In this document: in pieces, positions 51,181-60,090 of the stretch
How the letters are laid out: every line of letters begins with the position of its first letter
Numbering within the stretch: the first letter of the stretch is position 1
DNA from: Mucilaginibacter sp. MD40
GTDB lineage: Bacteria > Bacteroidota > Bacteroidia > Sphingobacteriales > Sphingobacteriaceae
Direction: 5' to 3'
Length of the DNA stretch: 64,000 nt
NCBI RefSeq assembly: GCF_002288635.1
Contig: NZ_NRSW01000001.1
Coordinates: forward strand, 1,280,509-1,344,508
Notes under the pieces: generated by a model
Database searches by the model: none
Seen by the model: the letters and a program-made list of their open reading frames with translations, nothing else
Told to the model about the DNA's origin: nothing
Made by a program: the position numbers and the translations under genes

Positions 51181-52566
51181 TTATAGGTTAAGGCCATACT
51201 GGTCAATTAAGTATACCAGCGATGTGATGGCTGCCGCGCCCAAGTGTAATTCGCGTTTGTTTACATTCTCGAACACATCATTAGGGGTGTGGTGAATATC
51301 AAAGTACCGTTGTGAGTCGGGCCTGAAACCGATCAGCCTGATAGCGGGCCTGGTTTCCTTAAGCGGGCCAATGTCTGTACCGCCGCCACCTTCCACCAGG
51401 CGATCTGCTTCATAGGGCTCAAGCAGGGTTTTCCACTTGGCGTTTACCGCCTTTAAAAAGGCAGGCGAAGCACCCTCAAAGCTAAAGCCGCGCGGAGTGA
51501 AACCTCCCTCATCAGTTTCAATGGCCGCTATGTGTTCCTCTTTATTGGCGGCAGCTTCTTCCGCGTATTTAATGCCTCCTTTGTGGCCGTTCTCTTCATT
51601 CATGAAAAATACCGCGCGTATGGTGTTCTTAGGCTTGTAGCCGGTAGCCTTTAAAATGCGCAGCACTTCTACTGATTGCATTACGCCGGTGCCATCGTCA
51701 TGCGCGCCTTCTGCCAGGTCCCACGAGTCGAGGTGGCCACCAACGGTGATGATCCTGTTAGGGTTTTCGCTTCCTTTTATTTCGCCAATTACGTTGTATG
51801 ACTTTACATCGGGTAGGGTTTGGCAGCTTTGCTTCAAATAAAATTTAATAAGCGGCAGCTTACGCAGTTTAAGCATAGCACTCAGCTTGTTGGCGGCAAC
51901 GGTTGATATGGCCGCGGCAGGTATTTTATTTACTCCATCAGCATAAGCAGTTGCGCCGGTATGTGGGTAATCATCAAGCGCGGGTGTAATGGAACGCACT
52001 ATAGCGCCTATAGCCCCGTATTTGGCAGCAGCTGATGGCCCCGCGAAACGTTGTACACCTGCGGCGCCATAACCTGCGCCGGTTTCTATAAAACGCTGGT
52101 CAAAGGCACCGTTAAAAAATACGATCTTCCCCTTAATTACGCTTTCACCCAGGGTTTCCAGTTCTTTAAGGCTCTTCACTTCTATCACATTGGCGGTAAT
52201 GCCACTGGCCGGTGTGCCTACAGACATGCCCAACGCGGCTACAGGTACCGGTATCTTTTTATTACCATCAATAATATAAGCTTCTTCTTTTGCGCCGCGT
52301 ACCCAATGCGGTACCATTACTTCCTGCAGGTAAACTTTATCAAAACCATAGCTGTCCATGAGCTTTTTGCTCCAGGCAACGGCCTTTTCGGCACCTGCCG
52401 AACCGCTTAAACGCTGGCCTATTTGTTTACACAGGTAACGCAGGTTATCATACGCCTGCCCGTTAACCAGGGCTTCATCGTAAAAACGGCGTATAGTGAG
52501 CGAGTCCTGGGCTTGTGAAAAAGTTGCTGAAATAAGTAACGCGGATAGTAACAGAAGTTTCTTCAT
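51181..52566 (-). CDS. Secreted M28-family peptidase (carboxypeptidase Q-like)
   Basis: A 461-residue exported zinc peptidase (signal peptide LLLLSALLISATFSQA). A PA-like insert (about 110-240) precedes the metal site: GGHLDSWDLAEGAHDDGTG (H and D ligands), FFMNEENGHKGG (catalytic/ligand Glu pair), AAIETDEGGFTPRGF (Asp) and DIHHTPNDVFENV (His). The layout resembles plasma glutamate carboxypeptidase/M28B. Different from the enzyme at 1035-2615 by domain order. The promoter element TACATTTG is at 52587-52594. Confidence 0.9.
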   Translation of the reverse strand: MKKLLLLSALLISATFSQAQDSLTIRRFYDEALVNGQAYDNLRYLCKQIGQRLSGSAGAEKAVAWSKKLMDSYGFDKVYLQEVMVPHWVRGAKEEAYIIDGNKKIPVPVAALGMSVGTPASGITANVIEVKSLKELETLGESVIKGKIVFFNGAFDQRFIETGAGYGAAGVQRFAGPSAAAKYGAIGAIVRSITPALDDYPHTGATAYADGVNKIPAAAISTVAANKLSAMLKLRKLPLIKFYLKQSCQTLPDVKSYNVIGEIKGSENPNRIITVGGHLDSWDLAEGAHDDGTGVMQSVEVLRILKATGYKPKNTIRAVFFMNEENGHKGGIKYAEEAAANKEEHIAAIETDEGGFTPRGFSFEGASPAFLKAVNAKWKTLLEPYEADRLVEGGGGTDIGPLKETRPAIRLIGFRPDSQRYFDIHHTPNDVFENVNKRELHLGAAAITSLVYLIDQYGLNL

Positions 52567-52586
52567 GGGAGCGCTTATCGTTTAAA

Positions 52587-52594
52587 CAAATGTA
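52587..52594 (-). promoter_or_regulatory. -7 promoter element of the M28 peptidase gene
   Basis: TACATTTG on the minus strand, exact TAnnTTTG, 20 bases before the 52566 ATG. Confidence 0.5.
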
Positions 52595-52619
52595 ATATTT
52601 GCCGGCTCAAAAGTCAATC

Positions 52620-54725
52620 TCAGGAAATCTTATTCCAGGTTAAGCCGCCATCTTTTTGCTGAAAAGCGCGGTTAAGGATCATATTTTCAGGCGAAGCCAG
52701 TTGCGGGTCCTTGTCAAATATCTCTATCACGAGGTCGCGTGCCTGCTGTAATACTTCCTGGTCGGTAGCCAGGTCGGCCACTTTCAGATCCAGCACACCG
52801 CTTTGCTGGGTGCCCTCAATATTGCCGGGGCCGCGCAGCTGCATATCAATTTCGGCTATCTCGAACCCGTTATTGGTTTTTACCATGGTGTTCAGTCGTA
52901 TACGCCCATCGTTACTCAGCTTTTCCTTGCTCATAAGTATGCAGTAGGATTGCTCGGCCCCGCGGCCCACACGCCCCCGTAACTGGTGTAGCTGTGAGAG
53001 CCCGAAACGCTCCGCGTTCTCAATGATCATAACCGATGCGTTGGGTACGTTCACACCCACCTCAATCACCGTAGTGGCTACCATGATCTGCGTTTCGCCT
53101 TTAATAAAGCGCTGCATCTCAAACTCCTTTTCAGCCGCCTTTAGCTTGCCATGTACTATACTGATACGGTATTGCGGCAAGGGAAACTCGCGCGACATGA
53201 TCTCAACACCATCCTGCAGATTTTTCAGATCAAGCTTTTCGCTCTCCTGTATCAGTGGGTATACCACGTAGATCTGTCGCCCTTTGGCTATCTCCTGTTT
53301 CATAAAACCAAACATGCGCAGGCGCTGTGCTTCATAAAAATGTATGGTTTGTATGGGTTTGCGGCCCGCGGGCAGCTCATCTATCACAGAGATATCCAGA
53401 TCGCCGTACATGGTCATGGCCAGGGTGCGTGGAATAGGAGTAGCCGTCATTACCAATACATGCGGGGGGATGATGTTTTTTTTCCAAAGCTTGGCGCGCT
53501 GCTCAACGCCAAAGCGGTGCTGCTCATCAATCACCACAAAGCCCAGGTTTTTATACTGTACCTTGTCCTCAATTAAAGCATGGGTACCCACCAGTATTTG
53601 CAGGCGGCCATCCTCTAAATGCTCGTGTATCACCCTGCGTGCTTTTTGCGGTACTGACCCGGTGAGCAGGGCAACCTCAACAAAGCCATCGCCTACCAGG
53701 TTTTTAATGGTTTCATAGTGCTGGGTAGCCAAAATTTCTGTAGGGGCCATTATGCAGGCCTGGAAACCATTATCAATAGCGATAAGCATGCACATTAAAG
53801 CTACTACGGTTTTGCCGCTGCCTACATCACCCTGTAACAGGCGGTTCATTTGTACGCCGCGTTGGGTATCCTGCCTTATTTCGCGCAGTACACGTTTTTG
53901 GGCGTTGGTTAGCGGGAAAGGGAGTTTGTGGTGGTAAAAATCATTAAAGTAATTGCCTACCTTATCAAAGATGTTGCCTTTGAACTTTTGCGTATGCAGC
54001 AGTTTGTTTTTGAGCAGTTTCAGCTGCAAGAAGAACAGCTCTTCAAACTTAAGGCGGTACTGTGCCTCTTTTAACTGGTTGGCATTGTTAGGAAAATGGA
54101 TGTACCTGTAAGCATCGGCACGGGGCATCAGCCTCATGCGGTTAATAATGTACGCAGGCAGGTTCTCCTCAATGTCGCGCCCGTGTTGTTCAAGCAATAT
54201 GGCAACCAGCTTTTGTATGCCTTTGCTATCTAAACTAAATTGTTTGAGTTTCTCCGTTGAGTTGTAGGCGGGCTGCAGGGTTAGGTTACCTTTTTGTTGT
54301 ACGCCCGGAGTGTAAGGCTCCAGTTCGGGGTGCGACATCTGCACCTTACCATTAAAAAAGCCGGGTTTGCCAAACAGTACATATACCTTGCCGGGCACTA
54401 CCATTTTCTCTACCCAGCGTATTCCCTGGAACCATGCCAGTTCTATAACTCCGGTATCATCCTTGGCTTGTACAATAAGGCGCTTGGTGTGTTTTTCGCC
54501 TAATATTTCTTTTTGGAAAACACGGGCCAGTACTTGTACATAGGGCATATCGGGCTGTATGTCCTTAATTTTATAAAACCGTGTACGGTCTATATGTTTG
54601 TAGGGAAAGTGCCGAAGCAGATCTTCGAAACGATATATCTGCAGCTCTTTTTTCAGCGCTTCGGCCCGCGAAACACCTACACCTTTTAAATATTCAATGG
54701 GTGTTTGGAGATGCTGATTGTTCAA
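52620..54725 (-). CDS. recG: ATP-dependent DNA helicase RecG
   Basis: A 701-residue branch-migration helicase that regresses stalled forks and resolves recombination intermediates. The N-terminal wedge starts LQTPIEYLKGVGVSRAEALKKELQIY. Helicase motifs: GDVGSGKTVVAL (Walker A), VVIDEQHRFGVEQR (DEQH box), MTATPIPRTLAMT (motif III) and VGVNVPNASVMIIENAERFGLSQLHQLRGRVGRG (motifs V/VI). The only start that includes the conserved N-terminus is TTG at 54725. It begins 10 bases after ridA in a three-gene run. Confidence 0.95.
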   Translation of the reverse strand: MNNQHLQTPIEYLKGVGVSRAEALKKELQIYRFEDLLRHFPYKHIDRTRFYKIKDIQPDMPYVQVLARVFQKEILGEKHTKRLIVQAKDDTGVIELAWFQGIRWVEKMVVPGKVYVLFGKPGFFNGKVQMSHPELEPYTPGVQQKGNLTLQPAYNSTEKLKQFSLDSKGIQKLVAILLEQHGRDIEENLPAYIINRMRLMPRADAYRYIHFPNNANQLKEAQYRLKFEELFFLQLKLLKNKLLHTQKFKGNIFDKVGNYFNDFYHHKLPFPLTNAQKRVLREIRQDTQRGVQMNRLLQGDVGSGKTVVALMCMLIAIDNGFQACIMAPTEILATQHYETIKNLVGDGFVEVALLTGSVPQKARRVIHEHLEDGRLQILVGTHALIEDKVQYKNLGFVVIDEQHRFGVEQRAKLWKKNIIPPHVLVMTATPIPRTLAMTMYGDLDISVIDELPAGRKPIQTIHFYEAQRLRMFGFMKQEIAKGRQIYVVYPLIQESEKLDLKNLQDGVEIMSREFPLPQYRISIVHGKLKAAEKEFEMQRFIKGETQIMVATTVIEVGVNVPNASVMIIENAERFGLSQLHQLRGRVGRGAEQSYCILMSKEKLSNDGRIRLNTMVKTNNGFEIAEIDMQLRGPGNIEGTQQSGVLDLKVADLATDQEVLQQARDLVIEIFDKDPQLASPENMILNRAFQQKDGGLTWNKIS

Positions 54726-54735
54726 GGCAATATGC

Positions 54736-55116
54736 TCAGTCCTTTAACGCGATAACCGATATTTCTACATTAACACCTTTTGGCAGGGCCGATACCTGCA
54801 CGGTTTCGCGCGCCGGGAAATCAGTGGTAAAATAAGAACCATATACTTCGTTTACCTGCGCGAAGGTTTGCATATCCGTAAGGAATATGGTTGACTTGAT
54901 CACCGTATCAAAACTGCTGCCTGCCTCGGTAAGGATGGCTTTAAGGTTTTCCATCACCATTTTAGCTTCATCGGTAATACCGGTAGTAACAATTTCGCCG
55001 GTGGCAGGGTTCATGGGTATCTGGCCTGAAATGAATAGCAGCCCGTTTACGGCTACCGCCTGGCTGTATGGGCCAATAGGAGCAGGGGCATTGGTTGTAT
55101 TAATAATGGTTTTCAT
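54736..55116 (-). CDS. ridA: RidA-family enamine/imine deaminase
   Basis: A 126-residue YjgF/YER057c/UK114 protein that hydrolyses reactive 2-aminoacrylate-type enamines and so protects PLP enzymes. It has NAPAPIGPYSQAVAVNGLLFISGQIPMNPATGE, the cleft Tyr, and FPARETVQVSALPKGVNVEISVIA with the conserved Arg for carboxylate binding and Glu. Middle gene of a minus-strand run: the 47-residue gene upstream, recG downstream. Confidence 0.95.
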   Translation of the reverse strand: MKTIINTTNAPAPIGPYSQAVAVNGLLFISGQIPMNPATGEIVTTGITDEAKMVMENLKAILTEAGSSFDTVIKSTIFLTDMQTFAQVNEVYGSYFTTDFPARETVQVSALPKGVNVEISVIALKD

Positions 55117-55131
55117 TTGCTGAAAGATGTA

Positions 55132-55275
55132 TTATTTAGAGAAAAAAAGCCATTGAATGATCTTGTAGGTAATACCTGCCAGGAACATGATGATAGCGAT
55201 GGCATTAATGGTATGCATCACTTTCAGGTTAAAACTGGTTGGCCTGTTAGGGTCCTTTTTTCTGAAGAAGTACAT
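55132..55275 (-). CDS. 47-residue membrane protein (DUF6728-like)
   Basis: Reads MYFFRKKDPNRPTSFNLK, then one membrane helix (TINAIAIIMFLAGITYKII) and WLFFSK. The RKKDPNxPTxFNLxxMHxIN pattern resembles short Bacteroidota proteins grouped as DUF6728, recalled rather than searched. An in-frame stop lies just upstream, fixing the ATG. The -7 element TAACTTTG is four bases before the ATG. Stop is 15 bases from ridA, so it leads the ridA-recG run. Confidence 0.75.
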   Translation of the reverse strand: MYFFRKKDPNRPTSFNLKVMHTINAIAIIMFLAGITYKIIQWLFFSK

Positions 55276-55279
55276 ATAG

Positions 55280-55287
55280 CAAAGTTA
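55280..55287 (-). promoter_or_regulatory. -7 promoter element of the small-protein/ridA/recG run
   Basis: TAACTTTG, exact TAnnTTTG, then CTAT and ATG. It overlaps the T-rich tail of the OmpA-gene terminator, so the two transcription units are packed end to end. Confidence 0.6.
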
Positions 55288-55326
55288 ATAAAAAAAGAAA
55301 GCCCCCCGAGTTATTCGGGGGGCTCC
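55285..55326 (-). terminator. Terminator of the OmpA-family gene
   Basis: Stem AGCCCCCCGA (55300-55309) / TCGGGGGGCT (55315-55324), five-base loop, followed on the minus strand by a T-rich stretch. Very GC-rich stem, 22 bases past the stop. Confidence 0.9.
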
Positions 55327-55345
55327 TTATAATATTTATTGAATA

Positions 55346-56716
55346 TTATTTTTGTTTGAAAGAAACGCGACGGTTAGCGATACGGCCTTCTTCAGTTGAG
55401 TTATCAGCAATTGGGTGAGTTTCACCGAAAGCTTTAACTTTCAATTTAGAAGCAGAAACACCTGAGTTAACTAAGTAAGTTTTTACTGAGTTAGCACGGT
55501 CACGTGATAAAGCCATGTTGTGAGCAGCAGTACCTTCTGATGAAGCGTAACCATCGATCTCAACGCTTTTGCCTGATGAACGCAGGTCAGCTGAAGTAGC
55601 GTCTAATGCTGGATAAGCAGAAGTACGTAATACTGAGCTATCGAACTCGAACTGGATGTTTGAGTAAGGAGTACCGGCAGCAGCAGCAGTTGTATCAGCT
55701 TTAGGGAATACGATAACGCAACCAGAACCGTCAACTACGCTACCAGCAGGAGTGTTAGGGCATTTGTCGAATTGGTCAGATACACCGTCACCATCAGAAT
55801 CTTTCTTAAGATCGTTAACTGCGTTTTCAACGTTAGTTACACGGCCTTTAAGAGCTTCAACTTCCTGACGAAGAGCTGCATCATAAAGCTCATCATACAT
55901 CATAGCAACTGGGTTAACCCACTCTAAGCTTGGTTTTGAGCTTGAGCCCAGAGTGAACTCTAAACCTCCGTAACCGTAAGAGTAGTGGTCTTTTTTGTTG
56001 TTACCGGTAGTACGGCCATCAAAGTTACCACCATCAATAAAGTTCTGAGTGTAACCTAAGTTTAAAGCAACAGCTTCGCTCAGGCGGAATTTAACACCAG
56101 CACCTACCGGGATAACATACTCTTTTACCCATTTGCCAGTACCTGCATTACCTGCTGCACCGTTTTTGAAGTCAAAAGGAGTACCGTTAGCAAGTGTACC
56201 TGTTGGGTTGTACATAGCCAAACCAGCACCAGCGTTTAAGAAGAAGTTAACAGAGTTTTTACGACGGATGAAGTCGATAGTTGCAACGTTAACAACACCG
56301 CTTAAAGTAGCTTGGTAAAAACGGGTTGAGTAAGAAGCCTGGTTAACAGTGTTGTCGCCAGCTACTTTACCACCGCGTACGTCTAATTGTAAGCCGAAGT
56401 TATGGCCTAATTGATCGCGGAAAGAGATACCATAACCCAACTGTACTTTGTTGTTCTGGTAATCGTTAAGGCTACCACCGGTTGCCATGGTTGGAGAAGT
56501 TACACCAGCGTTAAGGCCAATGCTCCAGGTTCTGTACTGACCTCTGCCGCCAAATACTTTAGCGTTAGTGGTTGTAGACGACATTGTAGTGTCTGAGCTC
56601 ATTTTAGTAGTGGTAGTTGCGGTAGCAGCTGAATCTGTCTGCGCGCTTACTACACCTGCTACAAGCACAGAAGCAACTGATAATGCTACTGATTTTCGTA
56701 ATGTAGAATAATTCAT
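55346..56716 (-). CDS. OmpA-family outer-membrane protein
   Basis: A 456-residue abundant-type porin. Signal peptide (LSVASVLVAGVVSAQ), a Thr/Ser-rich linker, a beta-barrel (about 60-270), a helical link (ALRQEVEALKGRVTNVENAVNDLKKD), a TSP3 calcium-type repeat (DSDGDGVSDQFDKCPNTP), then the OmpA peptidoglycan-binding domain with DGYASSEGTAAHNMALSRDRANSV and GRIANRRVSF. It anchors the outer membrane to peptidoglycan. Codon use is notably biased (repeated GTT, AAC, GAA), as in highly expressed genes. Confidence 0.92.
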   Translation of the reverse strand: MNYSTLRKSVALSVASVLVAGVVSAQTDSAATATTTTKMSSDTTMSSTTTNAKVFGGRGQYRTWSIGLNAGVTSPTMATGGSLNDYQNNKVQLGYGISFRDQLGHNFGLQLDVRGGKVAGDNTVNQASYSTRFYQATLSGVVNVATIDFIRRKNSVNFFLNAGAGLAMYNPTGTLANGTPFDFKNGAAGNAGTGKWVKEYVIPVGAGVKFRLSEAVALNLGYTQNFIDGGNFDGRTTGNNKKDHYSYGYGGLEFTLGSSSKPSLEWVNPVAMMYDELYDAALRQEVEALKGRVTNVENAVNDLKKDSDGDGVSDQFDKCPNTPAGSVVDGSGCVIVFPKADTTAAAAGTPYSNIQFEFDSSVLRTSAYPALDATSADLRSSGKSVEIDGYASSEGTAAHNMALSRDRANSVKTYLVNSGVSASKLKVKAFGETHPIADNSTEEGRIANRRVSFKQK

Positions 56717-56753
56717 AGTTTTAAGATTAAACGATTTAATTGTGATTTTTTTC

Positions 56754-56781
56754 CAAAATTAGTAATTATGTTTGAAACAAA
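56754..56781 (-). promoter_or_regulatory. Promoter of the OmpA-family gene
   Basis: On the minus strand TTTG (56781-56778), 16-base spacer, TAATTTTG (56761-56754), giving about a 30-base leader. The -7 element is an exact TAnnTTTG match. Confidence 0.55.
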
Positions 56782-56865
56782 TACCAAATCCCGTTCCAAA
56801 ATTCATAATTACAATTACAAACTTTTAAATAGTTTGTTTTAAAAAAATCTAATATTTATTTGTGT

Positions 56866-58155
56866 ATGAAATATCTTCCAATTGGCGATCAGTTATTTAC
56901 ATTTAATAGAAAAAATTTCGTTTCGCGACTAAAATCAAACTCAATTGCAATTTTTCAGTCGAATGATGAGTTTCCACGCAATGGCGACCAAAATTTTATT
57001 TTTAAACAAAATCCTGATTTTTTTTACCTCACAGGCATAGATCAGGAGCAAAGCATACTGGTTTTGTATCCGGATTGTCCTAATCCGTTATACAGAGAAG
57101 TACTATTTTTAAGACAAACCAATGATCACATTGCCATTTGGGAGGGTCATAAGTACACTAAGGACGAGGCAAGGGAAACGTCGGGCATACAACAGATATA
57201 TTGGCTGCATGAGTACGAAAATATACTGCATACTATTATTAACTACGCCGATAATATTTATATCAACACCAACGAGAACGACCGCTACGTGCATACCGTA
57301 CCTTATCGCGATATGCGTATGCTGGAGGAACTTAAAAAGAAGTACCCTCTGCATCACTATGAGCGCTCGGCACCCATACTGCGCGATCTGCGTGTAGTAA
57401 AATCAGACGTTGAAATAGCGCTTACTCAAAAAGCGTGTGACATTACCCGCGACGCTTTTTTACGCGTGCTTAAGTTTGTTAAGCCGGGTGTTACAGAATA
57501 TGAGATTGAAGCCGAAATAACACACGAGTTTTTAAGGCAGCGTGCTACCGGCCATGCTTACAACCCTATCATCGCATCGGGCAAGAACGCTATTGTATTA
57601 CATTATATAGATAATAACCAGGTTTGCAAGGATGGCGAGGTGATACTGTTTGACTGGGCTGCCGAGTATGCCAACTACAATGCAGACATGACCCGCTCTA
57701 TACCGGTTAACGGCCGCTTTACCAAACGCCAGCGCGAGGTGTATGATGCCGTATGGCGCGTGCTGCGTGAGGCTACCGCTATGTTGGTTGAAGGTACGGT
57801 ATGGAATGATTACCATGAGGAAGTAGGCAAGATCATGACCAGCGAGTTGATAGGCCTTGGCTTATTAAAGAAACACGAAGTGGAAAAGCAGGACCCTAAA
57901 ATGCCGCTTTACAAAAAATACTTTATGCATGGCACCTCGCACCACCTCGGGCTTGATGTGCATGACTATGCCAGCCGTTACAAACCGTTTGAGGTAGGTA
58001 ATATCCTTACCTGCGAACCCGGTATTTACATTCCCGAAGAAGGTTTAGGTATACGTTTGGAGAACGATATCCTGATCACTCCGGGCGGTAACCGCGATCT
58101 GATGGCGCAGATACCTATTGATCCGGAAGAGATCGAGCAATTGATGAATGCTTGA
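56866..58155 (+). CDS. Xaa-Pro aminopeptidase (aminopeptidase P, M24B)
   Basis: About 429 residues from the ATG at 56866 (upstream TTG rejected). The N-terminal AMP_N domain (FSRLKSN-type; FRNGDQNFIFKQNPDFFYLTG) precedes the pita-bread domain. Metal ligands are visible: D in LFDWAAEY, D in NADMTRSIP, H in GTSHHLGLDVHD, E in LTCEPGIYIPEE and E in GIRLENDILIT. It removes N-terminal residues preceding proline. Divergent from the OmpA gene. Confidence 0.93.
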   Translation: MKYLPIGDQLFTFNRKNFVSRLKSNSIAIFQSNDEFPRNGDQNFIFKQNPDFFYLTGIDQEQSILVLYPDCPNPLYREVLFLRQTNDHIAIWEGHKYTKDEARETSGIQQIYWLHEYENILHTIINYADNIYINTNENDRYVHTVPYRDMRMLEELKKKYPLHHYERSAPILRDLRVVKSDVEIALTQKACDITRDAFLRVLKFVKPGVTEYEIEAEITHEFLRQRATGHAYNPIIASGKNAIVLHYIDNNQVCKDGEVILFDWAAEYANYNADMTRSIPVNGRFTKRQREVYDAVWRVLREATAMLVEGTVWNDYHEEVGKIMTSELIGLGLLKKHEVEKQDPKMPLYKKYFMHGTSHHLGLDVHDYASRYKPFEVGNILTCEPGIYIPEEGLGIRLENDILITPGGNRDLMAQIPIDPEEIEQLMNA

Positions 58156-58164
58156 TAGAGAGGT

Positions 58165-58245
58165 AAGAGTCAAGAATCAAGAGCCAAGAACCGAGAGTCA
58201 GGATTAATCCCTGTCTTGACTCTTGATTCTTGATTTTTGGCTCTC
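58165..58245. repeat. Heptamer-based hairpin between convergent genes
   Basis: The left arm is degenerate 7-base repeats (AGTCAAG, AATCAAG, AGCCAAG, AACCGAG, AGTCAGG); the right arm (58213-58245) is their approximate reverse complement. It lies between the convergent stops of the aminopeptidase and MeaB genes and extends into the last codons of meaB. Confidence 0.7.
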
Positions 58246-59124
58246 ATATGCGGCCGCGAACTTGTATAAGTTAAAATCGTTTTTATGTAAAGCTTCGGCA
58301 ATATCCTGCCGGAGCTTTTTTTTGTCGATACCCGCCATGCGCTGCTGCTGTATAATATGGTATACCTTTTCGGTAAGTAGCAGTTCTTTCCTGTCGCCGG
58401 GCTGTTTGGCTACGTCGAGCATCAGGTCAACCACGGCTGGTATACCCTCATTGCGTGATGCCACGGTTTTTAGTACAGGCGTATGCCGGCCACCATCATG
58501 CTGAATGATCTTTTTGAGGTTGTTAATAAACAGGTCGGCACCCTCGCGGTCTGCTTTATTGATAATAAAGGCATCGGCTATTTCCATCAGGCCCGATTTA
58601 ATGTTTTGTATCTCATCGCCCGCCTCCGGTACCAGTGTAACAAAAGTCTGGTCGGCCAGGCCTGCGATCTCTACTTCAGACTGGCCTACGCCTACGGTTT
58701 CTACTATAATATGGTCAAACCCTGCCGCCTTTAAAACATCGGTCATCTCGATGGTTTTGGCTGACAGCCCTCCGAGTGAACCTCTTGTGGCTAATGAACG
58801 GATAAAAACATCAGGGTGATTAAAATGGCCGGCCATGCGTATGCGGTCGCCAAGTAACGAGCCAAAATTAAACGGCGATGTAGGGTCAATAGCCAATACA
58901 GCCACTTTTTTATTCAGTTCCAGCAGTTGGCTGATGATGGCGTTTACCAGGGTACTTTTACCTGCCCCCGGCGGGCCGGTGATGCCGGTAACGGGCGTAT
59001 CGCTAAAAGTGAGGCTTTGCAGCAGTTGCTGGTACCCGGTAAGGTTGTTTTCAACTATGGTTAAGGCACGTGCTACCGAGCGAAAATCCGAGCGGTGAAA
59101 CTGAAAGGGATTGTTCTGTGCCAT
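58204..59124 (-). CDS. meaB: MeaB/ArgK-family P-loop GTPase
   Basis: A 306-residue G3E-family chaperone that protects and reloads methylmalonyl-CoA mutase with cobalamin. TGITGPPGAGKSTLV (Walker A, residues about 50-57), AIDPTSPFNFGSLLGDRIRM, TRGSLGGLSAKT, ETVGVGQSEVEIAGLAD and NKADREGAD are all diagnostic. The mutase genes are not in this window. The last about 12 residues (SQKSRIKSQDRD) are translated from the flanking heptamer repeat, so the native C-terminus probably ended near KFAAAYE. Confidence 0.92.
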   Translation of the reverse strand: MAQNNPFQFHRSDFRSVARALTIVENNLTGYQQLLQSLTFSDTPVTGITGPPGAGKSTLVNAIISQLLELNKKVAVLAIDPTSPFNFGSLLGDRIRMAGHFNHPDVFIRSLATRGSLGGLSAKTIEMTDVLKAAGFDHIIVETVGVGQSEVEIAGLADQTFVTLVPEAGDEIQNIKSGLMEIADAFIINKADREGADLFINNLKKIIQHDGGRHTPVLKTVASRNEGIPAVVDLMLDVAKQPGDRKELLLTEKVYHIIQQQRMAGIDKKKLRQDIAEALHKNDFNLYKFAAAYESQKSRIKSQDRD

Positions 59125-59191
59125 ATGAGGCTAAAAATAGGGAATAAATACATAACAGCGGTAATATGGGCCGGAGTGACGCAAATTGCCC

Positions 59192-59199
59192 TATCTTTG
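59192..59199 (+). promoter_or_regulatory. -7 promoter element of GT2 gene
   Basis: TATCTTTG, exact TAnnTTTG, 26 bases before the ATG at 59226. Confidence 0.45.
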
Positions 59200-59225
59200 A
59201 AGTTTAACTGTCGTTAGCCACCTAC

Positions 59226-60083
59226 ATGATTTCTGTTATCATCTCATCGGTGAACCCGGTACATTTAGAGCACCTGCGCCGCAATATTGGGGAAACCATT
59301 GGCGTGCCATTTGAAATCATCGCCTTTGAGAATGGTAATGCTGCACGGGGTATATGCGAGATCTATAACAGCGGCGCGCGCCAGGCACGGTATGATATAC
59401 TTTGCTTTATGCACGAAGACGTGCTCATGAAAACGCCCGATTGGGGCGGCATAATTGCAAAGCTATTTAGCAATAAGGATGTGGGCGCTATAGGCGTTGC
59501 CGGCTGCAGCTATAAAACACTTGTGCCATCGGGCTGGGTGGCTTATGGTATGCCGCAAATACTGCATTACCACGTTGAGCAATCTTATAAATTTATTGAT
59601 AAACCTACCGAACTGCTGCTGAGTAACCCTGATGGGGCTACATCTAAGGAAGTAGCCGTTATTGACGGTGTGTGGATGTGTACAAAAAAAGACATTGTGT
59701 TACAGCACCCGTTTGATGAAGATTTATTAAGAGGCTTCCACGGTTACGACGTAGATTTTTCCATTGCCGTTGCACAGCGCTACAAAGTGCTGGTTACTTA
59801 TGAAGTGCTGCTTAACCATTTTTCGGAAGGTAACTTTGGTGCCGACTGGCTGGCTGCCATATTAAAAGTAGCTGAAAAATGGCGGCCGTTGTTACCTTTA
59901 AACAAGGCCGCTTTGACCCGCCGACAGACAGAAATGGTTGAAGTAAGGACCTGTAAAAACCTCATCGGTTTAATGAAGCGGTTTAAGTACAGCGTATCTC
60001 AAAAACTGTATGTAGTATGGTCCTTAAAAAACGCTATCAGCCTGCCTTCTCTTATCAAATTAACTTTTTACGCTTTAAAGTAG
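59226..60083 (+). CDS. Glycosyltransferase family 2-like (StrF-type)
   Basis: A 285-residue GT-A fold enzyme. MISVIISSVNPVHLEHLRRNIGETIGVPFEIIAFEN, GICEIYNSGARQARYDILCFMHEDV (HED in place of DxD) and AVIDGVWMCTKKDIVLQHPFDE match the StrF/GT2_5 subgroup found with polysaccharide genes. Sugar and acceptor unknown. First of four GT2-type genes, the only one on the plus strand; convergent with the next. Confidence 0.82.
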   Translation: MISVIISSVNPVHLEHLRRNIGETIGVPFEIIAFENGNAARGICEIYNSGARQARYDILCFMHEDVLMKTPDWGGIIAKLFSNKDVGAIGVAGCSYKTLVPSGWVAYGMPQILHYHVEQSYKFIDKPTELLLSNPDGATSKEVAVIDGVWMCTKKDIVLQHPFDEDLLRGFHGYDVDFSIAVAQRYKVLVTYEVLLNHFSEGNFGADWLAAILKVAEKWRPLLPLNKAALTRRQTEMVEVRTCKNLIGLMKRFKYSVSQKLYVVWSLKNAISLPSLIKLTFYALK

Positions 60084-60090
60084 CCCGTTA

